Assembly: GCA_023150895.1 (NCBI GenBank)
Contig: JAKLJY010000015.1
Span: 1-64,000, forward strand
Length of the DNA: 64,000 nt
Direction: 5' to 3'
Source: Myxococcota bacterium
GTDB lineage: Bacteria; Myxococcota_A; Bradymonadia; UBA7976; UBA1532
Part shown: piece by piece, positions 8,972-17,342 of the stretch
Position numbering within the stretch: position 1 is the stretch's first letter
How the letters are laid out: each line of letters starts with the position of its first letter
Made by a program: the position numbers and the translations under genes
Notes under the pieces: generated by a model
What the model saw: the letters and a program-made list of their open reading frames with translations, nothing else
Told to the model about the DNA's origin: nothing
Databases searched by the model: none

Positions 8972-11191
8972 TCACCGCCGCGCGGGCGCTCCGCTCGCCG
9001 GCTTCTTGACGACCGGGATCCGCGCCCCGGTCCGCCCCTGTGAAACCCAATACAGATGGTGGTCGGCGTAGGTGGTCGCCAGCGGCCCGAGCGTCGCCAT
9101 CGCGGGATCGTCGTCGACGCGATTCTCCCGTTCGTGGGGGTCGGCCGCGAGGTCGTAGAGCTCTCCGTAGCCCTCCCCCAATCGCTGGATGAGCTTGTGT
9201 TGCCCGAGGATGACGGCGATCTGGTGACGGTCGTAATTCGAGTCGGGCAGGACCTCCGCATAGACCGGGTACGGCGCCGGGGCATGGCCCGTACGAAGTT
9301 CTTCCGCCCGTGAGCGCCCGACGAAGCGGGGCGGCGTGGTCACGCCGAGGAGGTCGAGCAGGGTCGGGGCGACGTCGAGGTGTGCGATGGGGACATCCGA
9401 CACGCGGGCAGGCAGCCCCGGAACCCGGATGAGCAGAGGCACGTGAATCATCTCCTCGTACAGCGTCCCGCCGTGGAAGCGGTGCCCGTGCTCACCGAAC
9501 TCGTCGCCGTGATCGGACGTGACGACCACCACGGTGCGGTCCCAGAGACCGCGGGCCTTCAGACCGGCGAAGAGCGCCCCGAGGTGCTCATCGGTGTACT
9601 CGAGGTTGGCGATGTACTTCGCGCGGTCGGAGCCGTCGGCGGCGGGGTGACCGGGCACCTCACCGTAGGGGTCGTGCGGGTCGTAATAGTGGCCCCAGAG
9701 AAAGAAGCGGTCCTTGCGGGTCGGCCGGGTGTCCTTCAGGAACCGGTCGACGTACCCGAGCAGGCCGCGGGTCAGGTGCTCCGCCCCCGGGAACTCGCCG
9801 TGTTTGGTGAAGTCGCTGGTCTCGTAGTTCTGGTACTCCGTCCCCTGCTTGAGGCCCCGAACGAAGAAGATCGTCACGTTCGCGTAAAGCGCCGTCTGCC
9901 AGCCGGCGTCCCGCAGGACCTCGGCGAGCAGCAGCTCCTTCTCCACCGGGGTCTGGTCGGACCCGAACTCGAGGCGGCTCTGCATCGTCCCGCCCATCAG
10001 CGCCGGAATGGACCAGTACGTGGCCGCCCCGTGGGCGTAGGCCCGACGGAAGTCCATGCTCTCCGCGGCGAGGGCCATGAGGTTGGGCATGTGCTGTCGG
10101 GCCAGGTCGTCCCGCACGGTGTCGACCGTCAGGAAGACGACGTGCCAGGGCTGCGCGGGACCGGCCGCGGCCGTGCGGGGCGGCGCCGCCAGCGGATCCC
10201 GGCGCAGCTCGAGATCGGCCCCGTTGCAGTTCTCGTCGCGTCGATTGTCCGGGACGTCGTAGCCCCCCGGCCGCACGGCGGGATCGGCGTCGTCGCAGTC
10301 GCCCCCGCCGAGAACCGCGGCGACCCCATCGCCGTCGGCGTCGGCCAGGGCACGGAGACGGCGCAGGACCGGCCCCGTCAGGAGCGTGTCGCGATCGAGC
10401 GCGAGGAGGCGGGACTGCCGCGCGCCCACCCAGGCCGCCGCGACCCCCACCCCGGCGGCGGGGAGCGCCACGCCGAGCACCGCCACGAGGACGACCGCCC
10501 TCGGGAAGCGCACAGACCACGGCTGCGCGCCGAACGAGGCCAGGACGAGGCCGAACGCGAAGCAGAGCGCGAGCCACATCGGTCGCTGGTCGACGGTGTG
10601 CAACTCGGGCATCAGCGCCGGCAGTGCGAGGCCGCCGAGAAGGACGAAGGCCCCACCGAAAAGGGCCGCGCCTCGCAGACTCGTCGGATCGAGCGCCGGT
10701 GGAAGCCACCGCCGGACTGCCGAGAGGGCGCGGGCGAGCGTGCCGACGACGGGTCCGGCGAAGGCGAACAGGGCGAGCTGCACGGCTGCCCCGACGAGGC
10801 CGGCGGCGAGCCCCTGATAGACCGGCTTGCGCATCACGGCGACGAACTGCACCACCGAGAGCTGGACGGACAGGACCAGCGCGCCGAGGCAAAGCACCCC
10901 GAAGACGACCCACGCGGCGCGGAGCGCCGGATCGACGACCGGCGCCCCCGTCAGTCCCCATCGCCAACCCGCTCGGACGAGCGCGCTCGCGCCGCGTACG
11001 ACGAGACCCGCCAGGACGAGCGGCGCACCGAGCAGGCCGGCCACGCACAGCGCAAAGACCAGTGCCGGACCGGTCCCGCCCCAATCCACGGCGCCGAAGA
11101 GGGCGGACCGCAGGACCTCGACCGCCACGACCAGGAGCGCGGCGAGCGCCGGCGGCAGACAGAACGCGGCGAAGCGGACCCGGCGATTCAC
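8972..11191 (-). CDS. Membrane-anchored sulfatase-like hydrolase with MopE-type metal-binding insert
   Basis: 739 residues; GTG start directly abutting the TAG of the upstream lipoprotein gene. About seven hydrophobic segments occupy residues 5-255. Residues about 284-326 carry DADGDGVAAVLGGGDCDDAD and the NCNGAD pattern of the MopE-type putative metal-binding motif. The alkaline-phosphatase/sulfatase fold follows: TVDTVRDD (355-362, metal Asp), then WSIPALMGG where Ser394 occupies the formylglycine Cys position, and SDHGDEFGEHG (559-569). With Ser, or neighbouring Thr391, in place of Cys, it could be a phospho- or sulfo-transferase rather than a classical Cys-type sulfatase. The active domain is predicted to be periplasmic. 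Substrate unknown. Confidence 0.82.
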   Translation of the reverse strand: MNRRVRFAAFCLPPALAALLVVAVEVLRSALFGAVDWGGTGPALVFALCVAGLLGAPLVLAGLVVRGASALVRAGWRWGLTGAPVVDPALRAAWVVFGVLCLGALVLSVQLSVVQFVAVMRKPVYQGLAAGLVGAAVQLALFAFAGPVVGTLARALSAVRRWLPPALDPTSLRGAALFGGAFVLLGGLALPALMPELHTVDQRPMWLALCFAFGLVLASFGAQPWSVRFPRAVVLVAVLGVALPAAGVGVAAAWVGARQSRLLALDRDTLLTGPVLRRLRALADADGDGVAAVLGGGDCDDADPAVRPGGYDVPDNRRDENCNGADLELRRDPLAAPPRTAAAGPAQPWHVVFLTVDTVRDDLARQHMPNLMALAAESMDFRRAYAHGAATYWSIPALMGGTMQSRLEFGSDQTPVEKELLLAEVLRDAGWQTALYANVTIFFVRGLKQGTEYQNYETSDFTKHGEFPGAEHLTRGLLGYVDRFLKDTRPTRKDRFFLWGHYYDPHDPYGEVPGHPAADGSDRAKYIANLEYTDEHLGALFAGLKARGLWDRTVVVVTSDHGDEFGEHGHRFHGGTLYEEMIHVPLLIRVPGLPARVSDVPIAHLDVAPTLLDLLGVTTPPRFVGRSRAEELRTGHAPAPYPVYAEVLPDSNYDRHQIAVILGQHKLIQRLGEGYGELYDLAADPHERENRVDDDPAMATLGPLATTYADHHLYWVSQGRTGARIPVVKKPASGAPARR

Positions 11192-11836
11192 CTACTGCAC
11201 TCTCAGATCGAAGGGGTAGCGGACCACGCTCACGCCGGTCCCGGGGGGCGGAAATCGCCACGTCCGGGCGCGGGCGCGAATGCACTCGGTCACCGCCGGT
11301 GAACGCAGAGTATCGTTGACGATCGCGACGGCGGTCGGTCGGCCGTCCGCGCCGAGCGTCCACTGCACGACGATGCGGCCGGCCACGCTGGGGTCCTTCT
11401 GAGCGACGGGACCATAACAGGCCTCGACATCGGAGAAGTGGCTGCGGATGACCCCCTGCGCCGTCTGCTCGGCGGCTCGGCCGGGTCTGGCGGCCGGGGC
11501 CGGCGCGGGACGAGGACCCGCAGCGGCGGGCGTGCCGGGACTGCGTGCGCGGGCGGGTTCGCCGGAGCGAGCCTCCGCCGTGACCGTCGGCGCCTCGGCG
11601 ACGATGGTCGGCAGCCCGGCCGTAATCACCGGCAAGCCGTCGCCGGCGTCCGGTGCGGACGGCGCGGCCGTCGGCGGGGGCGCGGGGGCGAGGCTCGCGG
11701 GGGCGGCGGGTTCAATCGGGGGCGGCGCCGCCGGGGGTGGCGCCGGCGGCTCGGCACACGCCGCAAGGACGTCGAGGGCGAGGAAGGCGAGGAGGGCGCG
11801 GCGGGCGAGGCGTCGGCGGGTGTTCCGGAGCGTCAT
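11192..11836 (-). CDS. AgmX/PglI C-terminal domain lipoprotein
   Basis: 214 residues with lipobox LAAC (Cys27) and a Pro/Ala-rich linker (about 30-115). The C-terminal domain runs from AEQTAQGVIRSHFSDVEACY through GRIVVQWTLGADGRP to the terminal YPFDLRVQ. This is the AgmX/PglI C-terminal domain known from myxobacterial gliding and motility proteins, and it resembles TonB C-domains. A periplasmic, lipid-anchored protein is expected. It sits between the TPR protein gene (9-base gap) and the sulfatase gene (no gap), so the three form one operon. Confidence 0.82.
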   Translation of the reverse strand: MTLRNTRRRLARRALLAFLALDVLAACAEPPAPPPAAPPPIEPAAPASLAPAPPPTAAPSAPDAGDGLPVITAGLPTIVAEAPTVTAEARSGEPARARSPGTPAAAGPRPAPAPAARPGRAAEQTAQGVIRSHFSDVEACYGPVAQKDPSVAGRIVVQWTLGADGRPTAVAIVNDTLRSPAVTECIRARARTWRFPPPGTGVSVVRYPFDLRVQ

Positions 11837-11845
11837 GTGGTGGAC

Positions 11846-13069
11846 CTACGAAGAACCCGGCGACGGGGCGCCCTCGGGCGACGCGAACGCGCGAACCTGC
11901 GGATGACGCCGGTAGTAGTCGAGCACGGCGCCCGCGAGGGCATCCCCCCGATACTTGCGGCAGGCTTCGACGAGCGCCTGGGTCACTCGCGGCTGATTGC
12001 TGTCGAAGAACGCCGGGCCGACCCGGAACCCCGGAAACTCACCCGAGGTCACCGTGTCGTCGGCCTCGAGGCGCGCCCAGGGTTCCACCCGGTACCACTC
12101 GACGGCGCTCGGGGCCGGAAGGCCGATGAGTTCGGGCTCCTGGGGCGAGGGATCCCCGCGATGGGCGTACCCGAGCGCGAGCTGCGTGACCCGCGCGCCG
12201 GCGCTGACCCAGGGGCGCCGCAACTGCTGGGCCTCGTCGACCGTGCGGACGACGCCGTGGACGAGCAGCACGCGTCCGGCGCCGGCCGGTTTGTCGTGCC
12301 AGGGCAGCTCGAGCAGCTCGGCGAGCGCGGCGGCGACCGGACCGTGGTGCGGGCCGCCGCCTCCGATGGCGTCGAACCGCCAATCGCGCTCCCGAACGAG
12401 GCGCATCATGCGTCCGAGCGTGAGCGCACAGTGCCGATAGCTCAGGAGCTGATACCGCGGCAAGCGCAGCTCGAGCCCCCCATCGCCGAGCGTCCCGAGG
12501 ACGAGCGTCGACCCGAAGAGGTACCGCATGGCGCGGGCCTCCTCCACCGGATCGCGAGGCGGACGGTGCGGGCCCCCGCGCTCGCTCCCGGCCGGTTCGA
12601 TGAACTCGCGGTAGCGCGGAAGGGCGTCGAGCAGGGGCGCGGCGGCGGGCTCTTCGGCCTCTCTCAGGAGTTGTTCGGCCTCGTCGTAGCGGCCGAGCGC
12701 CATCAACATGCGACCGGCGTTGACCCGGACCCCCGGCGCGCCGCCGGGGATGGCGGCGAGGTAGTCCTCGAGTGCGGCATCGTACCGACGGAGCCGACCG
12801 TTGACGTAGCCGCGCCACTCGACGATCTCGGGGTCGTCGCCGAAGCCCAGCGCGCGGTCGAGCATCGCGAGGGCGTCCTGCAGGGCGTCTTCGTCCCGAC
12901 CGCTGGTCGCCTCGAGCCGGCCGAGACAGAACCACGGCTCCGGAAACTCCGGTCCGAGCGCACAGGCCTCGCGATAGGCGGCAATGGCCTCGTCGGTCTT
13001 GTCCTGCAGCTCGAACATCCGCCCGCGCTCGTAGTGTTTCCGCGCGATGCGGTCCGTCAGCTCGCTCAT
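11846..13069 (-). CDS. TPR protein with phosphoribosyltransferase-like C-terminal region
   Basis: 407 residues from ATG 13067-13069 (MSELTDRIARKHYERG). The frame is open further upstream, but those residues are low-complexity Arg/Pro. Residues 1-165 hold TPR-like helical pairs (YERGRMFELQDKTDEAIAAY, RLRRYDAALEDYLAAI, LMALGRYDEAEQLLREA). The C-terminal half contains FDAIGGGGPHHGPVAAALAE and RVLLVHGVVRTVDEA, which resemble the PRPP-loop region of phosphoribosyltransferases with the acidic pair lost. That resemblance is an inference from a short stretch. The protein is cytoplasmic and is the first gene of the operon with the AgmX-type lipoprotein and the sulfatase. Confidence 0.72.
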   Translation of the reverse strand: MSELTDRIARKHYERGRMFELQDKTDEAIAAYREACALGPEFPEPWFCLGRLEATSGRDEDALQDALAMLDRALGFGDDPEIVEWRGYVNGRLRRYDAALEDYLAAIPGGAPGVRVNAGRMLMALGRYDEAEQLLREAEEPAAAPLLDALPRYREFIEPAGSERGGPHRPPRDPVEEARAMRYLFGSTLVLGTLGDGGLELRLPRYQLLSYRHCALTLGRMMRLVRERDWRFDAIGGGGPHHGPVAAALAELLELPWHDKPAGAGRVLLVHGVVRTVDEAQQLRRPWVSAGARVTQLALGYAHRGDPSPQEPELIGLPAPSAVEWYRVEPWARLEADDTVTSGEFPGFRVGPAFFDSNQPRVTQALVEACRKYRGDALAGAVLDYYRRHPQVRAFASPEGAPSPGSS

Positions 13070-13139
13070 TCGAGGGTGTCCACGGGTTTCGTTCCGGCCG
13101 GGGTCCGATGGGCGAAACTGGATCGGATCGGGCGCGCGG

Positions 13140-15119
13140 TCAAGGGGCCTCGGTCCCCGGGCCATGTGCGCCGAGCCGAGTTCCCGTCTCGGGAAGCTGA
13201 ACGCCGGGTGGCACGACGACCCGGTACTCGACGGCGCCGAGGAGGTCCCCTTCGGCCTGAACGGGCGTCCCGGGCCGCAGAAAGGTCGGGCTCGTCGCGC
13301 CCCTCAGGACCGAGCCGGCGAGCAAGCGGCGCACCGCCCCGCGGCCCGTCCCGGCGCCCTGCCCGGCCGTCGCCGGCGGTCCCCCGAACGGTGGGATCGG
13401 CGCGGCGGCGAGGACATCTCCGGGCGAAAGGGACACGCCGGCGCTCAGCGCGCGGGCGAGCAGACCCACGGGATCGAACGGGGCATCGGGCCCGCCCGTC
13501 ACCCCGAGGCGCGCCGGGCTCGGCGCCTCTCCCGCCCCGCCCCGAAGCACGAGGTGCGGCCCCGGGCGGAGAAACCCCTCGGCCGCGCGCGCCGCCCGGG
13601 CGAGGACATCGGCGTCCGCGGGAAAAAGGCGGGCGAGAAAGAGGTACTCGCCGAGAGAGAGTTCCGAGAGCTGGACGTACCCTGCAATGGCGCCCTGGAG
13701 CGTCGCGGGGTCGCGGCCGGCATCGGGGGTCAGATGCGCGCCGACCACCAGGGCGACGCTCGATCGCGCCTCGACGAGCAGCGGCGTGTCGAGCGAGAGC
13801 CCGGCAAGCGTCTGCGCCACGAGACCGCGCAGGCGCCACGGGAGCCGCTGTCGGGCCTCGAGCCGGACGAGATCGGCGCGGGTCGGCAAGACGGCGGGCC
13901 GCTCCGGTGCGCCGAGGGCGCGGGCATCCCGGCGCGCGACCCCCTCCGGTCCGACGACATAGAGCCGCCCGTCCGGCGTCAGCGGCGAAAGCTGCCGGGC
14001 CTCGTCGACCGGCACCACGCAGGCAGGCAACGCACGCCACTCCCCGCGACGCGCCCACAGCGCCAGCGCCGCCTCGCGCTCACCGGAGAGCAGGCCCGGA
14101 AGCGACCCCGCCGTCCCCGGGAGGGGCAGCACGCGCGTCTGCCCGCCGAGGTCGCCGACCCGGAGCCCGTAGCGGGGGCGGCGCTCGGCGACCGCATCGC
14201 CGGGCCCGGGCGGGGGCAATCCGAGCGCGGCCCGACACGGGGCGGAGAGTCCGGGGCCGTCATAACGTGCGAGCCGGGCGACCTCGTACCGACCGAGCTC
14301 GGGTGCGAGCAACGCGTGCAGCGGCACGACCGTGAGCCCCGCAGCCTCGAGGCCGCGGGCGAGCGCGGGCACCGAGTCCACGGCGGCACAGGCCGACGGG
14401 CCGCTCGTCGCGCTCGGGAGGGCGAGGTGAAGGATGTCGCCGTCCCGTGCGGTCGCGACGATCTGCGCCTCGATGGACGCCGCCGAGCTTCGCTCGAGGT
14501 CGACGTAGACGCTCCAGTAGACCTGAGGACGATCGACGACCGCGCCCCAGCCGATCAAGGCGCCTTCGTCCACCGGCCCGCGCCAGACGAGCGGGGCGGG
14601 AGGCATCGGCCCCTCGCCGGCGGCGAGGCTGGACGCGAGGCGTCGCCCCTCCCCGGCGAGCCCGGCGCGGAAGTCCGCCGGCGTCTGCCGCCACGTCGCC
14701 GGCAGGGCCCGGACCGCGAGGCCGACCCCGTGTCCCTCGGCCGCGAGGCGTCGCAGGGCGGCCGTGGTGACCTCGGGCGCGGCGGCGCGCTCGACCTCGA
14801 GCTCCGCAGGGGCGAGGAAGAATGTCGCGGGCATGGGCGCCGCGCCTTCGGTCGGCGCACGCAGGCGGGAGAGGAGCGGCCCGGCACACGCGCCGAGGCC
14901 GTCGAGTGTGAGCGCCACGCGGGGCGGGGCCCCCGCCGCGGCTGTTCCACCGCGCAGATAGACGTCGTGGAAGACGTCCCGTGTCGCCGGCGCAGGCCGG
15001 GGCCGCGTCGAGGGCTCGGGGGCGGGCGCAGGGCGAGCCCCACAGCCGAGCGCGCCCGCGACCACGAGCAGGGTCGCTGCGCGGGCGAGGCGCAAAGGAG
15101 CGGGGCGGCGCAGAGTCAT
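13140..15119 (-). CDS. Lipoprotein fusing degenerate NodB-like deacetylase and FAH-like domains
   Basis: 659 residues from ATG 15117-15119, with lipobox ALGC (Cys26). Residues about 45-290 look like a polysaccharide-deacetylase fold: VALTLDGLG stands where TFDDG is expected, ATFFLAPAEL matches ATFF, and GHGVGL stands where the zinc His motif GHEIGNHT should be. The second Asp and the His pair are missing, so deacetylase activity is unlikely. Residues about 410-650 resemble fumarylacetoacetate hydrolase: EARSSVALVVGAHL, GAIAGYVQLSELSLGEYL, GPHLVL and LSPGDVLAAAPIPPFG, again without a clear ExE metal site. The result may be a binding or scaffold lipoprotein. The domain calls rest on motif resemblance only. 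Confidence 0.65.
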   Translation of the reverse strand: MTLRRPAPLRLARAATLLVVAGALGCGARPAPAPEPSTRPRPAPATRDVFHDVYLRGGTAAAGAPPRVALTLDGLGACAGPLLSRLRAPTEGAAPMPATFFLAPAELEVERAAAPEVTTAALRRLAAEGHGVGLAVRALPATWRQTPADFRAGLAGEGRRLASSLAAGEGPMPPAPLVWRGPVDEGALIGWGAVVDRPQVYWSVYVDLERSSAASIEAQIVATARDGDILHLALPSATSGPSACAAVDSVPALARGLEAAGLTVVPLHALLAPELGRYEVARLARYDGPGLSAPCRAALGLPPPGPGDAVAERRPRYGLRVGDLGGQTRVLPLPGTAGSLPGLLSGEREAALALWARRGEWRALPACVVPVDEARQLSPLTPDGRLYVVGPEGVARRDARALGAPERPAVLPTRADLVRLEARQRLPWRLRGLVAQTLAGLSLDTPLLVEARSSVALVVGAHLTPDAGRDPATLQGAIAGYVQLSELSLGEYLFLARLFPADADVLARAARAAEGFLRPGPHLVLRGGAGEAPSPARLGVTGGPDAPFDPVGLLARALSAGVSLSPGDVLAAAPIPPFGGPPATAGQGAGTGRGAVRRLLAGSVLRGATSPTFLRPGTPVQAEGDLLGAVEYRVVVPPGVQLPETGTRLGAHGPGTEAP

Positions 15120-15128
15120 CGGCGTCGG

Positions 15129-15157
15129 ACGGTAGAGGCGCCCCCGGATGGACACAA
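15129..15157 (-). promoter_or_regulatory. Candidate promoter of the deacetylase/FAH-like lipoprotein gene
   Basis: On the minus strand, TTGTGT (complement of 15152-15157), a 17-base spacer and TACCGT (complement of 15129-15134) lie 9 bases from the ATG. There is no Shine-Dalgarno in between, so the transcript would begin at or next to the start codon. Confidence 0.4.
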
Positions 15158-15183
15158 CCCGAATCGCCGGACCGACGACCGCT

Positions 15184-15212
15184 TTGACCCCCGGGTCCGG
15201 CTCGGGCAGTGT
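15184..15212 (+). promoter_or_regulatory. Candidate promoter before the gene at 15219
   Basis: TTGACC (15184-15189), a 17-base spacer and a weak -10, CAGTGT (15207-15212), lie 6 bases from the proposed GTG start at 15219. The spacing repeats the leaderless arrangement seen elsewhere in the window. Confidence 0.3.
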
Positions 15213-15218
15213 GCCGGC

Positions 15219-16490
15219 GTGCCCGTCCCCTCCCCGCCGCCGGCCGCCCGCCGGCCGACCGGTCCCGACGCCTCCCCCGTCCTGCGACGGCGCTGCACGG
15301 CCGCGGTCTGGGCGTTCGCCACGTCGGCGTTCGCCACGTCGGCGCTCGCCGCGACCGCGGGCCAGTCCCCCTGGCCGCCGGACGCTCCGGAACGCCTGGT
15401 GGCGTTCGCGCCCTGGCCGGACATCGCAAGGCCGTCGTTGACCTCGCCACCGGCGAGGCTGAACCTGATGGTCGCCCCGGCGCCCCGAGCCGACGACGTC
15501 CCGGAGACCGTTCAGCGGGCGGGTGCCGCAGGCGCGCTGTGGATTCGACGCCTGCCCGACGACCGGCTCGGCCTCCGGTACTGGGACGCCCGGCACCGGG
15601 TCCTGCACGAGAGCGCCATCCCGCAGCCCGTCGGGCCCCGAGCGGCCGTCTCGGAGGCGCTCTGGCTCCGGTTCCAGTTCCTGGTCTCGCTGCCGCCCTC
15701 GGCCGGTCGTCCGTGGCCGCCGCCCGAGCCCGCCCTGCCGACGCTGCGCCCCGAGCTCGTCGCCGCGCTCGAGGCGCCTCTGCCCGATCCCTGGCCCGAG
15801 CTCCCGGCGTTCACGGTTCCCCCCGTGCCCGCCCCGCCGGCGCCCCCGCCACCGCAGGGCGAGGTCCAGGTGACGGTCTCTGCCCTGCCCGGGGCCCGGC
15901 GCGCGCCCCTCGGCGTCGCCGCGACGCCCGATCAGCTCACCGAACCCGCCGGTCCCGACGCCGCCCGGGGCGCACCGGGGCACCAGGAGCCGCGCGGCGC
16001 GCTCCGTTTCGAGGCGGGCGTGCCGGGCCCGCTGGCGCTCGGCGGAAGCCTGCGCGGGACGCTCCCCGTCGGCGCATCACCGGATGCGGTCGGCCTCGCG
16101 GTGGTCGGCGCCCTGGGCGTCGCAGCCTGGCACCCGTCCTGGGCGGCCGCCATCGGGGCCGGCGTGGCGGCGGTGTCTCCCCGGGTCGAAGCGGGCGTGG
16201 GCGCCGCGTGGGGCGAAAACGAACTGCGCCTGCACGTCTCCGCGACGGCGGCGGTCGAGGCGCTGACCGTCGTCTCCGGCGACGCCACCGTCGATGACGC
16301 CTGGCGGGGTGCGCTCCGCATCGGAACGACCGTCGGCTGGTCGATCGGGCGCTGGATGCCTTTGGCCGGTCTCGAGCTGGCGCTGAGCCCCTGGGTCCTC
16401 TCCCTGCGCGACGATGCCGACGAGACCGTCCTCGCCGAGCGCTTCGGCGTCGGACTGGTGGTCGGCATCGGCTACGCATTCGGGCCGTGA
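15219..16490 (+). CDS. Predicted secreted/outer-membrane protein, unknown function
   Basis: 423 residues from GTG 15219. The N-terminus has RRR followed by a hydrophobic segment containing a short tandem repeat (AFATSAFATSALAATA), a plausible signal peptide. A Pro-rich linker (about residues 165-220) separates an unrecognised N-terminal region from a C-terminal part. The latter has alternating Gly/aromatic beta segments (LALGGSLRGTLPVG, VSPRVEAGVGAAWGENELRLH, GVGLVVGIGYAFGP) ending in an aromatic-rich strand. That suggests a small outer-membrane barrel. No family was recognised. It precedes the sigma-factor operon and may be unrelated to it. Confidence 0.65.
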   Translation: MPVPSPPPAARRPTGPDASPVLRRRCTAAVWAFATSAFATSALAATAGQSPWPPDAPERLVAFAPWPDIARPSLTSPPARLNLMVAPAPRADDVPETVQRAGAAGALWIRRLPDDRLGLRYWDARHRVLHESAIPQPVGPRAAVSEALWLRFQFLVSLPPSAGRPWPPPEPALPTLRPELVAALEAPLPDPWPELPAFTVPPVPAPPAPPPPQGEVQVTVSALPGARRAPLGVAATPDQLTEPAGPDAARGAPGHQEPRGALRFEAGVPGPLALGGSLRGTLPVGASPDAVGLAVVGALGVAAWHPSWAAAIGAGVAAVSPRVEAGVGAAWGENELRLHVSATAAVEALTVVSGDATVDDAWRGALRIGTTVGWSIGRWMPLAGLELALSPWVLSLRDDADETVLAERFGVGLVVGIGYAFGP

Positions 16491-16653
16491 TCGACGCTCG
16501 GCGGTCGACGCTCGACGCCCGGGCATCAAAACGGCGTTCTGCGATTCGGGTATGTGAGACACGGTCGCCCTGGCCGGGGACAGACGAGGTGAGATCCCAG
16601 CGCCCGCGCGGCGACCGCCGCCCGGGGTGACGCCGTGCCGACAGGAGAGTACG

Positions 16654-17340
16654 TTGCCCGCCCTGGCCCTTCCGATGACCGACCCCCTCCCGAAACCGGC
16701 CCGCCCGGTGGCCGAAGCCGCGGGCGACGGCGCACCGCACCCCGACGCCGAGTTCCTCGCCCGCCTGCTGGCCGGGGAAGCGATGGCCTGGCGCGCGCTG
16801 CACCGCGAGCACGCGCCGGACGTCTTCCGCCTCGCCCGGCGATTCGTCTACAGCGACACGGAAGCGGAAGAGGTCACCCAAGAGGTCTTCGTCGCGGCCT
16901 TCCGAGCGCTCGACCGCTTCCGCGGACAGTCCCGCTTGAAGACCTGGCTCTATCGGATCACGGTCAACCGCGCGCTCAAACGACGACGCTGGTGGCACCG
17001 CCGCCGGGAAGCGGGCGACGAACACCTCGCCCCCCAGACGGTCCCCGGGCCCGGCCCCGAGCTGCGCACCGTGGATCGCGATCAGCTGCGGCGCCTGAGC
17101 GCCTGCATCGACCGCCTCGAGACCCGGAAACGGACGGTGCTCGTCCTGCACGAGCTCGAGGGGCTCGACACGCGGGAGATTGCCGTCGTCCTCGACTGCC
17201 CGCGGTCGACGATCCTGACCCGACTCGCCCGCGCCCGGACGGACCTCCTCGCGCTCGCGACGCGGGCCGGGCTCGACGTCGCGCGCTTCGACCCCGCGCA
17301 GGCGGACGGATCGCCGGGTGACACCGGCGAGGGAGAGTGA
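16654..17340 (+). CDS. ECF-type RNA polymerase sigma factor
   Basis: 228 residues from TTG 16654, chosen because AGGAG ends 6 bases upstream; ATG 16675 is the alternative. Region 2 is seen in FRLARRFVYSDTEAEEVTQEVFVAAF and the following FRGQSRLKTWLYRITVNRAL. Region 4 is in VLHELEGLDTREIAVVLDCPRSTILTRLARAR. It directs RNA polymerase to an unknown regulon. The next gene starts 3 bases after the stop and encodes a FecR-domain membrane protein, the likely signal partner. A Ser/Thr kinase with an SUMF1-like domain follows, an arrangement seen in myxobacteria and planctomycetes. Confidence 0.9.
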   Translation: MPALALPMTDPLPKPARPVAEAAGDGAPHPDAEFLARLLAGEAMAWRALHREHAPDVFRLARRFVYSDTEAEEVTQEVFVAAFRALDRFRGQSRLKTWLYRITVNRALKRRRWWHRRREAGDEHLAPQTVPGPGPELRTVDRDQLRRLSACIDRLETRKRTVLVLHELEGLDTREIAVVLDCPRSTILTRLARARTDLLALATRAGLDVARFDPAQADGSPGDTGEGE

Positions 17341-17342
17341 AC

